A stretch of DNA of 64,000 bases, taken from contig NZ_JACYGY010000002.1 in NCBI RefSeq assembly GCF_015221875.1, positions 541,573 through 605,572 of the forward strand. The letters are read 5' to 3'. The DNA is from Dyadobacter subterraneus (GTDB lineage: Bacteria > Bacteroidota > Bacteroidia > Cytophagales > Spirosomataceae). The notes beneath the pieces are model-generated. The model worked only from the letters and a program-made list of their open reading frames with translations. It had not been told where the DNA came from and made no database searches. This document shows positions 25,501 to 35,046 of the stretch, piece after piece. The stretch's first letter is position 1, and every line of letters starts with the position of its first letter. The position numbers and the translations under genes are program-made.

Positions 25501-25595
25501 GGCTGTCGGCGATCGGCTGTCAGCAGTCGGCTTACAACCATTAAAATTCCAATTTTTCCATCAGTTTGACAGCCGATTGCCGAAAGCCGACAGCC
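25501..25595. repeat. Inverted repeat with GGCTGTCGGC arms
   Basis: The arm 25501-25521 (GGCTGTCGGCGATCGGCTGTC) is mirrored by 25567-25595, whose reverse complement reads GGCTGTCGGC, TTTCGGCA, then ATCGGCTGTCA. The second arm carries about 7 extra bases. Arms contain internal GGCTGTC repeats. It lies between the sigma-factor and ispH genes. Confidence 0.7.
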
Positions 25596-25702
25596 CTTTT
25601 GAACAAACCCAATCCCTCATTTGTTATCAAAAAGAAAACATCCTGTTTTGACTATTGCTCAAAAATGGCCTATTTTGTTACTTACAATCACTGAATCTGT
25701 AA

Positions 25703-26926
25703 ATGAAAACGTTTAATATACCCGATTTTTACCGGAGCCGTATCATCACACCGATTAAGGAATTCCGTCGTAAAAACGATAAACTGAAACGTGATTTCAC
25801 GCCAACCGTACTGGATTTCGGGCCGGTTCAGTTTCTGATTGCACGCCATTTTGGATTTTGTTATGGTGTTGAAAACGCCATTGATATAGCTTACAAAGCC
25901 ATTTCAGAAAATCCTGATAAACGGATTTTTCTTTTAAGTGAAATGATTCATAATCCGGATGTAAACCGTGATTTAACGGATCGTGGTGTAAAATTCATCA
26001 TGGACACCAAAGGAAACCAGCTAATTCCATGGGAAGAATTTACGCCGGAAGATATCGTTGTTGTTCCAGCTTTCGGAACGACGATTGAAAACCAGAAAAA
26101 GCTTACTGAACTTGGAATTAATTCTTACATCTACGATACCACTTGTCCATTTGTAGAAAAAGTCTGGAACCGCGCTGAGCAGATAGGACAAAAGGATTAT
26201 TCCATTATTGTTCATGGAAAACCATTTCATGAAGAAACCCGCGCAACTTTTTCGCATAGCAAGGAAAATGCCCCGACGATTGTTGTAGAAGATATGAAGC
26301 AAACGATTCGTTTGGCTTCTTACATAACAGGCGAACTTCCTGCACAACAATTTTTTGAAGATTTCAAAGGACAATATTCCGAAGGATTTAATCCTGAAAA
26401 AGATTTGCAAAGAATTGGTGTGGTTAATCAAACAACGATGCTGGCTTCTGATACACAAGGCATTGCAGATTATTTAAAAAATGTAATGACCAAACATTAC
26501 AGTCTTCGGCCGGAAGAAGTTGAAACACGTTTCGCCAATACAAGAGATACGCTTTGTTATGCGACAAACGACAATCAGGATGCAACTTATGCTTTGCTGA
26601 CACATCCGGCTGATCTGGTCATTGTTGCCGGCGGATATAACAGTTCAAATACTTCCCATTTGGTAGAACTTTGTGAAGCGAAACTGCCAACCTATTTTAT
26701 AGAATCGGTTAATAAAATCCTTGACAATAATCTGATCAGGCATTTTAATCTGCATACCAAGGAAGAAACAGTTTCTGAAAATTATTTACCAGAAAAAACG
26801 CCAGTCAGGATTATGTTAACCTGCGGAGCTTCTTGTCCGGACGCGATAGTCGAAGGAATTTTAATGCGTTTGCTATCCTATTTTGAAAGTGCAAAACCGA
26901 TTGAAGAGGTAATGCAGGCTTTCTGA
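25703..26926 (+). CDS. ispH: 4-hydroxy-3-methylbut-2-enyl diphosphate reductase
   Basis: A 407-residue enzyme with the three cluster cysteines: C53 in GFCYGVENAI, one in DTTCPFVEKVW and one in TCGASCPDAIVEG. The acid/base glutamate lies in the HGKPFHEETRATFSH segment. It is longer than the E. coli enzyme (about 316) by insertions, as in cyanobacterial and Bacteroidota forms. It reduces HMBPP to IPP and DMAPP in the non-mevalonate isoprenoid pathway, using a [4Fe-4S] cluster. The gene is monocistronic with a terminator at 27004. Confidence 0.95.
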   Translation: MKTFNIPDFYRSRIITPIKEFRRKNDKLKRDFTPTVLDFGPVQFLIARHFGFCYGVENAIDIAYKAISENPDKRIFLLSEMIHNPDVNRDLTDRGVKFIMDTKGNQLIPWEEFTPEDIVVVPAFGTTIENQKKLTELGINSYIYDTTCPFVEKVWNRAEQIGQKDYSIIVHGKPFHEETRATFSHSKENAPTIVVEDMKQTIRLASYITGELPAQQFFEDFKGQYSEGFNPEKDLQRIGVVNQTTMLASDTQGIADYLKNVMTKHYSLRPEEVETRFANTRDTLCYATNDNQDATYALLTHPADLVIVAGGYNSSNTSHLVELCEAKLPTYFIESVNKILDNNLIRHFNLHTKEETVSENYLPEKTPVRIMLTCGASCPDAIVEGILMRLLSYFESAKPIEEVMQAF

Positions 26927-27003
26927 TACTAAAAATTTTTCTGACCGTTAACACAAATCAGGACAGACAAAAATAAGATTTGATACAATTACTGTTAACT
27001 TAG

Positions 27004-27041
27004 ACGGATGGTTTTTTGTTATAAAAAATCATCCGTTTTTC
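27004..27041 (+). terminator. Intrinsic terminator after ispH
   Basis: ACGGATGGTTTTTT (27004-27017) pairs with AAAAAATCATCCGT (27023-27036), with one G-T pair and a 5-nt loop, then TTTTC. Confidence 0.75.
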
Positions 27042-27117
27042 ATATCCTGATTTTGGATAAAAAAACGTTATTGCCTCAAAACAAATCCTGTTAGTCCGAA
27101 AAATTCGTTAACATCTC

Positions 27118-30100
27118 ATGAGAAAATTCTCTTCCTCGTTATTTATCTTTATTCTTTTTTCTGCATATTTTTTCAATGGCTGCTCTTCTCTGAATGAAGT
27201 AAAAGTTGCCGGAACAAATTTTAAAGACGAGATTGGACAATCTCAAAATCTGGTTTTTACTTTCAATAAAGATCTTGTTTCAGAAAATCAGCTTGATAAC
27301 TGGGATTCAACGCAATACATTCAGTTTGAACCAGCCGTTCGCGGGAAATTCAAATGGTCAGCACCCAATGAACTGATTTTTTCGCCGGTTAATGGTTTTG
27401 GATCTGCAACAAACTACAAAGCCAAACTTACCGACAAATTATTATCTCAATCCAAAACGGAAAAAAAGTATGGCGTTTCCTCTGAGACGGTAGATTTCCA
27501 CACCCCTTATCTCCAACTGATAGAAACGGAAAGTTGGTGGACACTTTCAAAGGAAACCGGTCGGCAGGAAGCACGGGTAAAATTGATTTTTAATTATCCT
27601 GTCAATACACAAAATGTTGCCGAAAGATTAAAGTTAACGCTGGCGGAAAAATCAATTTCGTACAAAATCCTGCCATCCCCTGAAGGAAAAATAATTACGC
27701 TCGCATTGCAGAATATCGGCGCAGCGGATAATAATCCAATACCATTACAGATCACGTTAGACAAAGGATTAAAAGCGCAAAACACAACGTACGCCACAAA
27801 AGAAATTTTAGAAAGGACAACCAGTTTACCATCGCCGCTTCATTTAGAAGTATCTGATATCAAGACTGGTTTTGAAAACAATGCTGCATTTGTACGGGTC
27901 ATTACAACACAGGAAATTGTCAAAGAAACCATTGAAACCGGTTTTTCAATCAATCCAGTCGCAACTTTGACTAGTGAACTGACAGAAAATGGTTTTATTC
28001 TGAGGGGTGATTTTAACGAAACTGATACTTATGCACTTTTAATCAATAAAACATTAAAAGGCGTACTTGGTAAAACATTGGAAGACGAAACTTCCCGTGA
28101 TTTATTCTTTGGAAAAATGCCTGCGGGAATTTCCTTTGCCAACAAAAAGGCGCTCTATATGACGCCAAAAGGTTCTCGGAATATGGGCGTTCAGATTGTC
28201 AATGTTCCTAAAGTTCAGGTCAAAATAGCCAAACTTTATGCCAATAATATTTTGAGTTACGTTCGCTCAAACCGTTGGGAGGAATATGGTTATGTGGGTG
28301 AAGACTGGAAATCTACGGGTGCATTCAATTACGGCAATGATGAAGAAAATAATTTCACCGATATCATTGTAAACAAAGTCGTTGAAACAGAAAATCTTCC
28401 AAAAACCAAAGGAATCTCAGCATTAAACATTGCTTTGCCGGATGACAATGGTCGCCGTGGAATTTACCTGGTTTCCGTTAATTCAAAAGATGAAGCATAT
28501 CTGGGCGCGACAAAACTGGTATCCATTTCTGATATCGGATTAATTGCCAAACAGGGAAAAGATGAGCTTTGGGTTTTTGCCAATTCGATAAAAACCAACG
28601 AGCCGCTGGCCAATCTGGAAATCACCTTAATCAGTACTAACAATCAATCCATTTTCACAGCTACAACTGATGGAGACGGCATCGCTCATATTGAAAAACT
28701 GGGTGAAAAAGCACCTGGTTTTAAACTGGCGATGATAACGGCGGGAAGTAAAGAAGATTTCAATTATCTGCTACTGGATGATACCCGCGTGGAAACTTCC
28801 CGTTTTGGAGTAGAGGGACAGCGGGATAATACTTCCGGTTTACAAGCATTTATTTATGGCCAGCGCGATATGTACCGGCCGGGGGAAACACTTCATTTCA
28901 ATACCGTCATCCGAAATCAAAATTGGCAGGTTGCGGCCGAAGTTCCGCTAAAATTAAGACTGGTTACACCCAATGGAAGAGAATACCGAACCTGGCGGAA
29001 AAGTACCAATAAGCAAGGTGCAGTAGAAACGGAAGTAACCATGGAAACTGCCGCACTCACCGGAACCTACGTTTTGGAAGTATACAATGCCAACGACGTT
29101 TTACTGGCTTCTCAATCCGTTAATGTCGAGGAATTTATGCCGGATCGAATTAAAGTTGATTTGAGCGGCGCACAAAAAGAATATGCTTCCAGCAGCACGA
29201 TTTCACTGACAGCAACGGCACTAAATCTATTCGGTCCGCCGGCTAGTAACCGAACCTATGAGATGGAATCTCAACTGAAACGGAAAAGCTTTTTTGCGGC
29301 CGGTTTTCCTGAATTCACTTTTGATATTCCTGCTGAAACCACTTTCGAAAAAGAAAGGCGACAAGGTATAACGAATGAGCAGGGACAAGCAACCGAAAAA
29401 TTTCCGCTGGCTCCGGGAATAAAGGATATCGGCGTTTTGGAAGGAAAAATATATGTTACCGTTTTTGATGAAAATGGCCGTCCGGTTAATCGTTTGCAGC
29501 ATTTTGATATTTTTACACAAAACATTTTTTATGGAATTCATTTGCCTGATTCTTATGTCGGAGTAAATGCGCCGGTTCCTTTTGAAATTGTCGGAGTGAA
29601 CAGCAAAGGCGTTTTACAAAATGGTGCCAAGGCAAAAGTTGAAATCGTTCGACTTGAATATCAGACCGTTGTAGAAAAGAAAAACGAGCAACTGACCTAT
29701 ACTTCCAGAAAAAGTGAAAAGATTGTCTATTCCAATATTCTCAATCTTATCAATGGAAAAAATACTTTCCGTTATGTTCCAACGGTTTCGGGAGAATATG
29801 AAGTGAGAATTCGCCGGCCGGAAGCGGAACATTACAGCGTTGCCAATTTTTATGCATATGGTTCGGGTTACACACAATATTCGTCTTTTGAAGTAAGTAA
29901 TGAAGGGCGGGTTTTGATGGAAACCGATAAGGAAAAATACAATGTCGGGGAAACGGCAAAAATCCTATTTAAAACACCATTTGACGGCAGATTGTTAGTA
30001 ACTGTGGAGAGAAACAGTGTGCAGGAACATCACATTTTAACTACTGAAAAGAAAGCAGCAGAATTGAAACTCAGCTTGAAAGAGGAACATTTGCCAAATG

Positions 30101-32568
30101 TTTTTGTGACAGCCACTTTAATTCGTCCACTTGATAATTCTGATTTGCCGCTAACGGTTGCCAATGGTTTTATTCCTGTTTTAGTAGAAGATTCAAAGCG
30201 GAATCTTCCTGTTTCCATCACTACTGTTGAAAAGTCAAGATCAAAAACGAAGCAGCAAATCCGCATTAAAACACAACCTAACGCAGAAGTAACAATTGCC
30301 GTGGTTGATGAGGGAATTTTACAGATCAAGAATTTCAAGACGCCTGATATTCATGGTTATTTTTATCAAAAACGCGCTTTGGAAGTTAGCAGTCATAATT
30401 TATATGCATTGCTTTTCCCGGAATTAAATATCTCCGGTGCGTCTAGTTTTGGTGGTGATGGTTATGATCTGGAAAAAAGAATTAACCCGTTAAGTAACGG
30501 AAGAACAGAACTGGTTTCTTTTTGGAGCGGACAAATTTCTGCCAACGGAAACGGAGAAGCCACTTTTGATATCAACATTCCCCAATTCAGCGGCGATTTG
30601 CGGATTATGGCTGTTGCGTATAAAGACAACGCTTTCGGCTCGGCAAATAAAAATATGAAAGTGGCAGATCCGGTTGTGATCAGTGCCGGTTTGCCACGTT
30701 TTTTAAGTCCGGGTGATGAGCTGGTTTTGCCAGTTAATATTAGTAATACTGAGAAAAAAGCAGCTGATGCTACGGTGACTTTGCAAGTAAGCGGACCGCT
30801 AAATTCCGGTTCGACCCCAACTGTTCAAAAAATCAATATTCCTGCCGGAAAAGAAACAAGAGCAATTTTTTCTGTAAAAGCTCTGACTGCCATTGGTGCC
30901 GGAAAAGTAATCGTGAAAGTGAATGCTTTTGGAGAAACTTTTACACAGCAAACGGAAATTACCGTACGCCCGGCTTCTCCATTATTGAAAACGAGCAGCT
31001 CCGGATTAATTGCCGGCGGACAGCAGGGATTGATAAATCTTACTACTAGTTTTATTCCTTCTACTGCAAACAGTCAGGTCGTATTAAGCCGTTCTCCATT
31101 GGTTGGAGGTGGCGGAAAAGCACTTTCCACGCTTTTGGGCTATCCATATGGTTGTCTGGAACAAACGATTTCAAAGGCCTTTCCTCAGCTGTATTTCGCT
31201 GATCTGGCGAAAGCAATGGCTACTCCGGTTTATCTTGTAAAAACAGGAGAAAGTGATTTCAATCCGGTTACGAATGTGCAGCAGGCAATCCGTAAAATTG
31301 AATCACAGCAATTGTTTAATGGCGGGGCAGTCATGTGGCCGGGCTCGGTTACAGAAGATTGGTGGACAACCGCTTATGCTGTTCATTTCCTGGAAGAAGC
31401 GCGGCGTGCAGGATTTGAAATAAATCCAAAAACATTAAGCAAAGCGATCGAATATCTGACTGGTAAAACGGGAACAACTGCGACGAGAGAAGTTGCGATA
31501 GCCAGCACAAGTAATGATTTGCCAAAAGAATCATTGACAAAAGTACGTAAAACGGTTGCGCGGCGTGAGACGATTTATTCTTTATATGTTCTTGCTCTAA
31601 CCGGTTCGCCCAACCGTTCCGCAATGAATTATTATAAGCAAAATCCGCAACTATTGACAGTTGACGCCCGCTATCTGCTGGCCGGAGCTTTCCAATTAAT
31701 TGGTGATACAAGAAGTTTCAGTTCGATTTTACCAAAAAGTTATACTTTCCAAAATGGCAGTACTGTTTTTGATGACAGTTATTCTTCTCCATTAAGAAAT
31801 CTGGGTTTGGTACTCAATACGCTTTTGGAAACGGATGGTGATAATTTACAGATCACGCCGCTAGCACGTCAGTTATCAAAGGCAATTCAGTCTGCTTCTT
31901 ACATCAATACGCAGGAAGCAAGTTTTGCGGTTTTGGCTTTGGGAAAAGTGGCCAAGAAAACTTCTGCTTCAACCGTTACGGGTTCTGCCCTGATTAATGG
32001 CAAGAAAATCGCTGCTTTTGATGGGAAGGAATTGAAAATCGCCAAAGGAATTGTCAATCAAAAATTGGCTATAATCACTCAAGGAAAAGGTGATTTATAT
32101 TGGTTTGCACAATCAGAAGGAATGTCTGCCACTGGTGCTTTTGTGGAGGAAGATCAGGGATTAAGTATCCGTCGGCAGTATCTGACGCGTGATGGGAAAC
32201 CGGTTTCTGCTTTGCATCAAAATGATCTGGTTGTGGTTAAATTATCGCTTTCAAGTACAAATGGACTTCCGGTGGAAAATGTAGTCGTGACTGATTTGTT
32301 ACCGGCTGGTTTTGAAATTGAAAATCCAAGGATTACGGAGCCAAGGGATATGCCATGGATCAAAAATACGGCTGTTCCGACTTATTATGATATTCGTGAT
32401 GACCGGATTCACTTCTTCACAACAGCTGATAAAATTGAAAAGTCGTTTTATTATCAAGTTAGAATTGTTTCGAAAGGGATTTTTACAACGGGGCCTGCGG
32501 CGGCTGATGCGATGTATCAAGGGGAATTTAGAAGTTATTCCGGGGGAGGGAAATTGAAGGTTGAATAG
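27118..32568 (+). CDS. Bacterial alpha-2-macroglobulin family lipoprotein
   Basis: A giant 1816-residue protein with a lipoprotein signal (YFFNGCSS). Macroglobulin domains fill the first two thirds, including the MG2-type phrase YRPGETLHFNTVIRN. The alpha-2-macroglobulin domain follows (TTFWSGQISANG-like segment at ELVSFWSGQISANGNG). The thioester motif is intact: YPYGCLEQT, with C1346 and Q1349, in a helical thioester domain, followed by a C-terminal receptor-like domain. Such proteins trap and covalently bind attacking proteases in the periplasm or at the surface. The usual partner, penicillin-binding protein 1C, is not next to it. It is apparently monocistronic and is followed by a repeat-rich stretch. 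Confidence 0.92.
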   Translation: MRKFSSSLFIFILFSAYFFNGCSSLNEVKVAGTNFKDEIGQSQNLVFTFNKDLVSENQLDNWDSTQYIQFEPAVRGKFKWSAPNELIFSPVNGFGSATNYKAKLTDKLLSQSKTEKKYGVSSETVDFHTPYLQLIETESWWTLSKETGRQEARVKLIFNYPVNTQNVAERLKLTLAEKSISYKILPSPEGKIITLALQNIGAADNNPIPLQITLDKGLKAQNTTYATKEILERTTSLPSPLHLEVSDIKTGFENNAAFVRVITTQEIVKETIETGFSINPVATLTSELTENGFILRGDFNETDTYALLINKTLKGVLGKTLEDETSRDLFFGKMPAGISFANKKALYMTPKGSRNMGVQIVNVPKVQVKIAKLYANNILSYVRSNRWEEYGYVGEDWKSTGAFNYGNDEENNFTDIIVNKVVETENLPKTKGISALNIALPDDNGRRGIYLVSVNSKDEAYLGATKLVSISDIGLIAKQGKDELWVFANSIKTNEPLANLEITLISTNNQSIFTATTDGDGIAHIEKLGEKAPGFKLAMITAGSKEDFNYLLLDDTRVETSRFGVEGQRDNTSGLQAFIYGQRDMYRPGETLHFNTVIRNQNWQVAAEVPLKLRLVTPNGREYRTWRKSTNKQGAVETEVTMETAALTGTYVLEVYNANDVLLASQSVNVEEFMPDRIKVDLSGAQKEYASSSTISLTATALNLFGPPASNRTYEMESQLKRKSFFAAGFPEFTFDIPAETTFEKERRQGITNEQGQATEKFPLAPGIKDIGVLEGKIYVTVFDENGRPVNRLQHFDIFTQNIFYGIHLPDSYVGVNAPVPFEIVGVNSKGVLQNGAKAKVEIVRLEYQTVVEKKNEQLTYTSRKSEKIVYSNILNLINGKNTFRYVPTVSGEYEVRIRRPEAEHYSVANFYAYGSGYTQYSSFEVSNEGRVLMETDKEKYNVGETAKILFKTPFDGRLLVTVERNSVQEHHILTTEKKAAELKLSLKEEHLPNVFVTATLIRPLDNSDLPLTVANGFIPVLVEDSKRNLPVSITTVEKSRSKTKQQIRIKTQPNAEVTIAVVDEGILQIKNFKTPDIHGYFYQKRALEVSSHNLYALLFPELNISGASSFGGDGYDLEKRINPLSNGRTELVSFWSGQISANGNGEATFDINIPQFSGDLRIMAVAYKDNAFGSANKNMKVADPVVISAGLPRFLSPGDELVLPVNISNTEKKAADATVTLQVSGPLNSGSTPTVQKINIPAGKETRAIFSVKALTAIGAGKVIVKVNAFGETFTQQTEITVRPASPLLKTSSSGLIAGGQQGLINLTTSFIPSTANSQVVLSRSPLVGGGGKALSTLLGYPYGCLEQTISKAFPQLYFADLAKAMATPVYLVKTGESDFNPVTNVQQAIRKIESQQLFNGGAVMWPGSVTEDWWTTAYAVHFLEEARRAGFEINPKTLSKAIEYLTGKTGTTATREVAIASTSNDLPKESLTKVRKTVARRETIYSLYVLALTGSPNRSAMNYYKQNPQLLTVDARYLLAGAFQLIGDTRSFSSILPKSYTFQNGSTVFDDSYSSPLRNLGLVLNTLLETDGDNLQITPLARQLSKAIQSASYINTQEASFAVLALGKVAKKTSASTVTGSALINGKKIAAFDGKELKIAKGIVNQKLAIITQGKGDLYWFAQSEGMSATGAFVEEDQGLSIRRQYLTRDGKPVSALHQNDLVVVKLSLSSTNGLPVENVVVTDLLPAGFEIENPRITEPRDMPWIKNTAVPTYYDIRDDRIHFFTTADKIEKSFYYQVRIVSKGIFTTGPAAADAMYQGEFRSYSGGGKLKVE

Positions 32569-32578
32569 GAGACTATAT

Positions 32579-32824
32579 CTAACCGCAATAGGCGCAATGG
32601 TTTTCGCAATGGACGCGATGGATGCGAAAAATAACTTTTAATACCCGTCCGACGGTAGAAAAAACCGTCGGACGGGCCTCCGGTCGGACGGCTTTTTCCG
32701 CCGTCCGACCGGTAATAAAACTTTCAATAATCAATCACTTTGTCATCTTAACCACAATAGCATTTTGACATGCACAAAAACCATTGCATCCATTGCGAAA
32801 CCTATAGCGCCCATAGCGGTTAAA
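32579..32824. repeat. About 245-bp composite element with long imperfect inverted repeats
   Basis: The left arm (about 32579-32622) begins TAACCGCAATAGGCGCAATG. The right arm (about 32783-32824), in reverse complement, begins TAACCGCTATGGGCGCTATA. Both then share TTTCGCAATGGA and GCAATGG-like phrases. The arms enclose the two CCGTCCGACGG-type hairpins at 32644-32712. Confidence 0.65.
32644..32712. repeat. Two tandem perfect hairpins, CCGTCCGACGG family
   Basis: Hairpin 1 pairs CCCGTCCGACGGT (32644-32656) with ACCGTCGGACGGG (32664-32676). Hairpin 2 pairs CCGGTCGGACGGC (32680-32692) with GCCGTCCGACCGG (32700-32712). Both have perfect 13-bp stems and 7-nt loops. The trailing TAATAAAAC also follows the related hairpin at 2444-2477. 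Confidence 0.8.
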
Positions 32825-32901
32825 AACAAAAAAGACTGCTCCGAGACGGAACAGCCCATTTGAATCACTATGGCGAAATAATATATTAACTTAGATTTTT
32901 C

Positions 32902-33056
32902 GGCTCCATTGGAGCCTCCTGTTTATAGAAAATCCCGGATATCTCGATTTCCCTGGCTCCTTCGGAGCCTCCTGCCTGATTCGTAATCTATTCCATATAA
33001 CAGGCGACTCCTACGGAGTCCATACCTAGCTCGGAAATCGATTTTCTATAAACAGG
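32902..33056. repeat. Triloop hairpins with 17-bp flanking inverted repeat
   Basis: Three 6-bp hairpins with 3-nt loops, GGCTCC-ATT-GGAGCC (32902-32916), GGCTCC-TTC-GGAGCC (32955-32969) and GACTCC-TAC-GGAGTC (33006-33020), are spaced 53 and 51 bp apart. A perfect inverted repeat, CCTGTTTATAGAAAATC (32918-32934) and its complement (33040-33056), brackets the last two. Confidence 0.75.
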
Positions 33057-33139
33057 ATGCTCTATCGAGCGGTTTCTACTACCGAATTTTGGTATAAAAT
33101 CGTCCACTTGAATTTATAATTTCAGTCTCTGACCTGCAA

Positions 33140-34183
33140 TTATTTTTTAACAACCGACTTCTCAATCAATTCCGGCCAAGCCGTTAACTCGGGTTGACCA
33201 GGCTTACGTTTTCCAAAAAACTGGTTAAACATAACACCTTCTTTGTCAATCAATTCAATACCGGTTACGATTCCGTCTTCCGTAGGTTTTCTCACAACCC
33301 AGGCCTCATCAATTGCATCTTCACGCAAATGCAGATTGAATGCCGGATCCATGATATTTAACCAAGGTCCCATAACAAAAATCTTGTTGATCGGACCTGT
33401 GTGGATTTGGATACAGTTTGGATTTGAAACAAAAACCATGATAGGCAATTCTGTTTCAGAAGCAGCATCAAAAACGGCTTTCATACTTTCCGGTTTGATT
33501 TGGTACGCATATCCTTCCGGAGCATGACGAAGCGCCTCTTTTCTTGACAATTTATATTTGCGCAAAAGTCCGAAAAACTCGTGCGTATCTTTCAATGTAA
33601 GCCATTCTGCCTGGAAAGCTGCTGTGTCAATATCACCAGCTGGTTCGTCCGCTTTTTTCTCAGGTTTTGCTGCTGTTAAAGCCAAAGTTTCCTGATCCGC
33701 AGCGCGGTATTTTTCTACCAAAGCGTCATATGCTTCTTTGTTGCTTTGTTCGGTCAGATAAATTTTATGCGTTGCATCTCCAAAACTGTTAAAGAATTGA
33801 AGGCTGTGACGATCTTCTTCATGCACAGCAAAACCGAATTTCCAGTCGCCAAGGAATAATCTCAGATCGATATCTGGTCCTAAAACTAATCCAACATGGT
33901 TGTTGAAAGAAACATTTTCATATACTCCTTTACGCTCATGCACCACATGATCATTACGCGTCAGCGCCATCACATAACCCAAAGAAGGAACATCTTTTAG
34001 CAATTCACGGAAATCACCTTCAAGCAAAATTATATTTTCACCCAATCCTGTGGCAACCAGATCCGCTTCTGTGGTATTCAATTCCCTGGCTGCGTCACGG
34101 ATACGCGTTTTAGGATTTTCTGCTTTAAATTCAGTCCAGCGATCTTTAAGTGCTGTGCGGTCAGATATTAATTCTGTCTTCAT
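33140..34183 (-). CDS. hmuS: Hemin-degrading factor, HemS/ChuX family
   Basis: A 347-residue cytoplasmic protein of the HemS/HmuS type, built from two similar halves (about residues 20-165 and 190-340; compare FKAENPKTRIRDAARELNTTEADLVATG with LKDTHEFFGLLRKYKLSRKEALRHAPEG). FNNHVGLVLGPDIDLRLFLGDW in the first half is matched by QIHTGPINKIFVMGPWLNIMD in the second. Relatives bind heme delivered by the ABC importer and help release iron or pass heme on. It is the last gene of the heme operon, 47 nt after the ATPase gene. Confidence 0.93.
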   Translation of the reverse strand: MKTELISDRTALKDRWTEFKAENPKTRIRDAARELNTTEADLVATGLGENIILLEGDFRELLKDVPSLGYVMALTRNDHVVHERKGVYENVSFNNHVGLVLGPDIDLRLFLGDWKFGFAVHEEDRHSLQFFNSFGDATHKIYLTEQSNKEAYDALVEKYRAADQETLALTAAKPEKKADEPAGDIDTAAFQAEWLTLKDTHEFFGLLRKYKLSRKEALRHAPEGYAYQIKPESMKAVFDAASETELPIMVFVSNPNCIQIHTGPINKIFVMGPWLNIMDPAFNLHLREDAIDEAWVVRKPTEDGIVTGIELIDKEGVMFNQFFGKRKPGQPELTAWPELIEKSVVKK

Positions 34184-34230
34184 AGTGAATGGTATTAATT
34201 GATACGGAGATGTTTATGTTGATATTTATA

Positions 34231-35046
34231 TTAAAAAACAGATACAGGACTAGCCTCTGGAATAATTACCGGAAACGGCGTATCATCCGGCTGAATAATT
34301 TTCACCGATACGCCGAAAGCTTCCCTGATATTATTTCCTGTTAAAACCTCATGCGCAGTTCCCATGGCAAAAGTTTTCCCTTTTTTCAACATCAGAACCT
34401 GATCTGCATATTGTAATGCAAAATTCAAATCGTGGACGACTGCGATAACACCGTAGCCTTTTCTTGTCATTTCTTTCGCCAGCTGAAATGTTTCATACTG
34501 ATGCAGCAGATCCATTCCGGAGGTGGGTTCATCCAGCAAAATAAATCCTTCCCTAACTTCCCAGATTTGCGCCAAAGTTCTCGCCAACTGAACACGTTGC
34601 TGTTCTCCGCCAGAAAGTGTTGGATAAACCCTGTCCCTGAAATGAGAGATTCCTACCTTTTGAAGACAATGATCCACAATAGCCAGATCTTTCTGTGACG
34701 GTTTTGAATCGTAAAAAGGATAGCGACCCATTAATACGATTTCCTGTACCGAAAAAGAAAGTGTGATTACATTTTGCTGGGCAAGTACGGCACGTTTCTG
34801 CGCCAGTTCTTTCAAATTATATTTTCTCAGATCCTTTCCATGAAAAGAAATGGTTCCGGAAGTTGGCGTTATTTCTTTTGACAAAGCCTTCATCAAAGTA
34901 GATTTCCCTGCTCCGTTAGCACCCACTATCGCCCAGAATTCACCTGTTTTCGCTTTGAAATTGATATCGTGTAAAAGCGATTTATTTTTTACACCAAAAT
35001 GTAAGTTACTAGCCTCGATCATACACGGTTTCGTTTTTGATTCCAA
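34231..35046 (-). CDS. hmuV: Heme ABC transporter ATP-binding protein
   Basis: A 271-residue ABC ATPase. Walker A is GANGAGKSTL, the Q-loop region is AQQNVITLSF, the signature is LSGGEQQRVQLARTL and Walker B is FILLDEPTSGMD, with the switch histidine in VVHDLNFALQ. It powers heme (or siderophore) import with the permease encoded upstream, whose gene it overlaps by 28 bp. The HmuS-type gene downstream makes heme the likely substrate. Confidence 0.94.
   Translation of the reverse strand: MESKTKPCMIEASNLHFGVKNKSLLHDINFKAKTGEFWAIVGANGAGKSTLMKALSKEITPTSGTISFHGKDLRKYNLKELAQKRAVLAQQNVITLSFSVQEIVLMGRYPFYDSKPSQKDLAIVDHCLQKVGISHFRDRVYPTLSGGEQQRVQLARTLAQIWEVREGFILLDEPTSGMDLLHQYETFQLAKEMTRKGYGVIAVVHDLNFALQYADQVLMLKKGKTFAMGTAHEVLTGNNIREAFGVSVKIIQPDDTPFPVIIPEASPVSVF

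Larger units (their letters stand above)
32569..33139. other. Gene-free, repeat-rich intergenic region
   Basis: About 570 bp between the alpha-2-macroglobulin gene and the convergent hmuS-like gene. It holds two composite repeat structures, described separately, plus a GACTGCTCCGAGACGGAACAGCCC segment around 32832-32857 that could form a weak hairpin. No credible coding sequence is seen. Confidence 0.7.

Noticed and set aside
32902..33020. CRISPR-like array from the three GGCTCC hairpins
   Set aside because: The repeated unit is only about 15 bp with unequal intervals and no cas genes; it is a palindromic repeat group.
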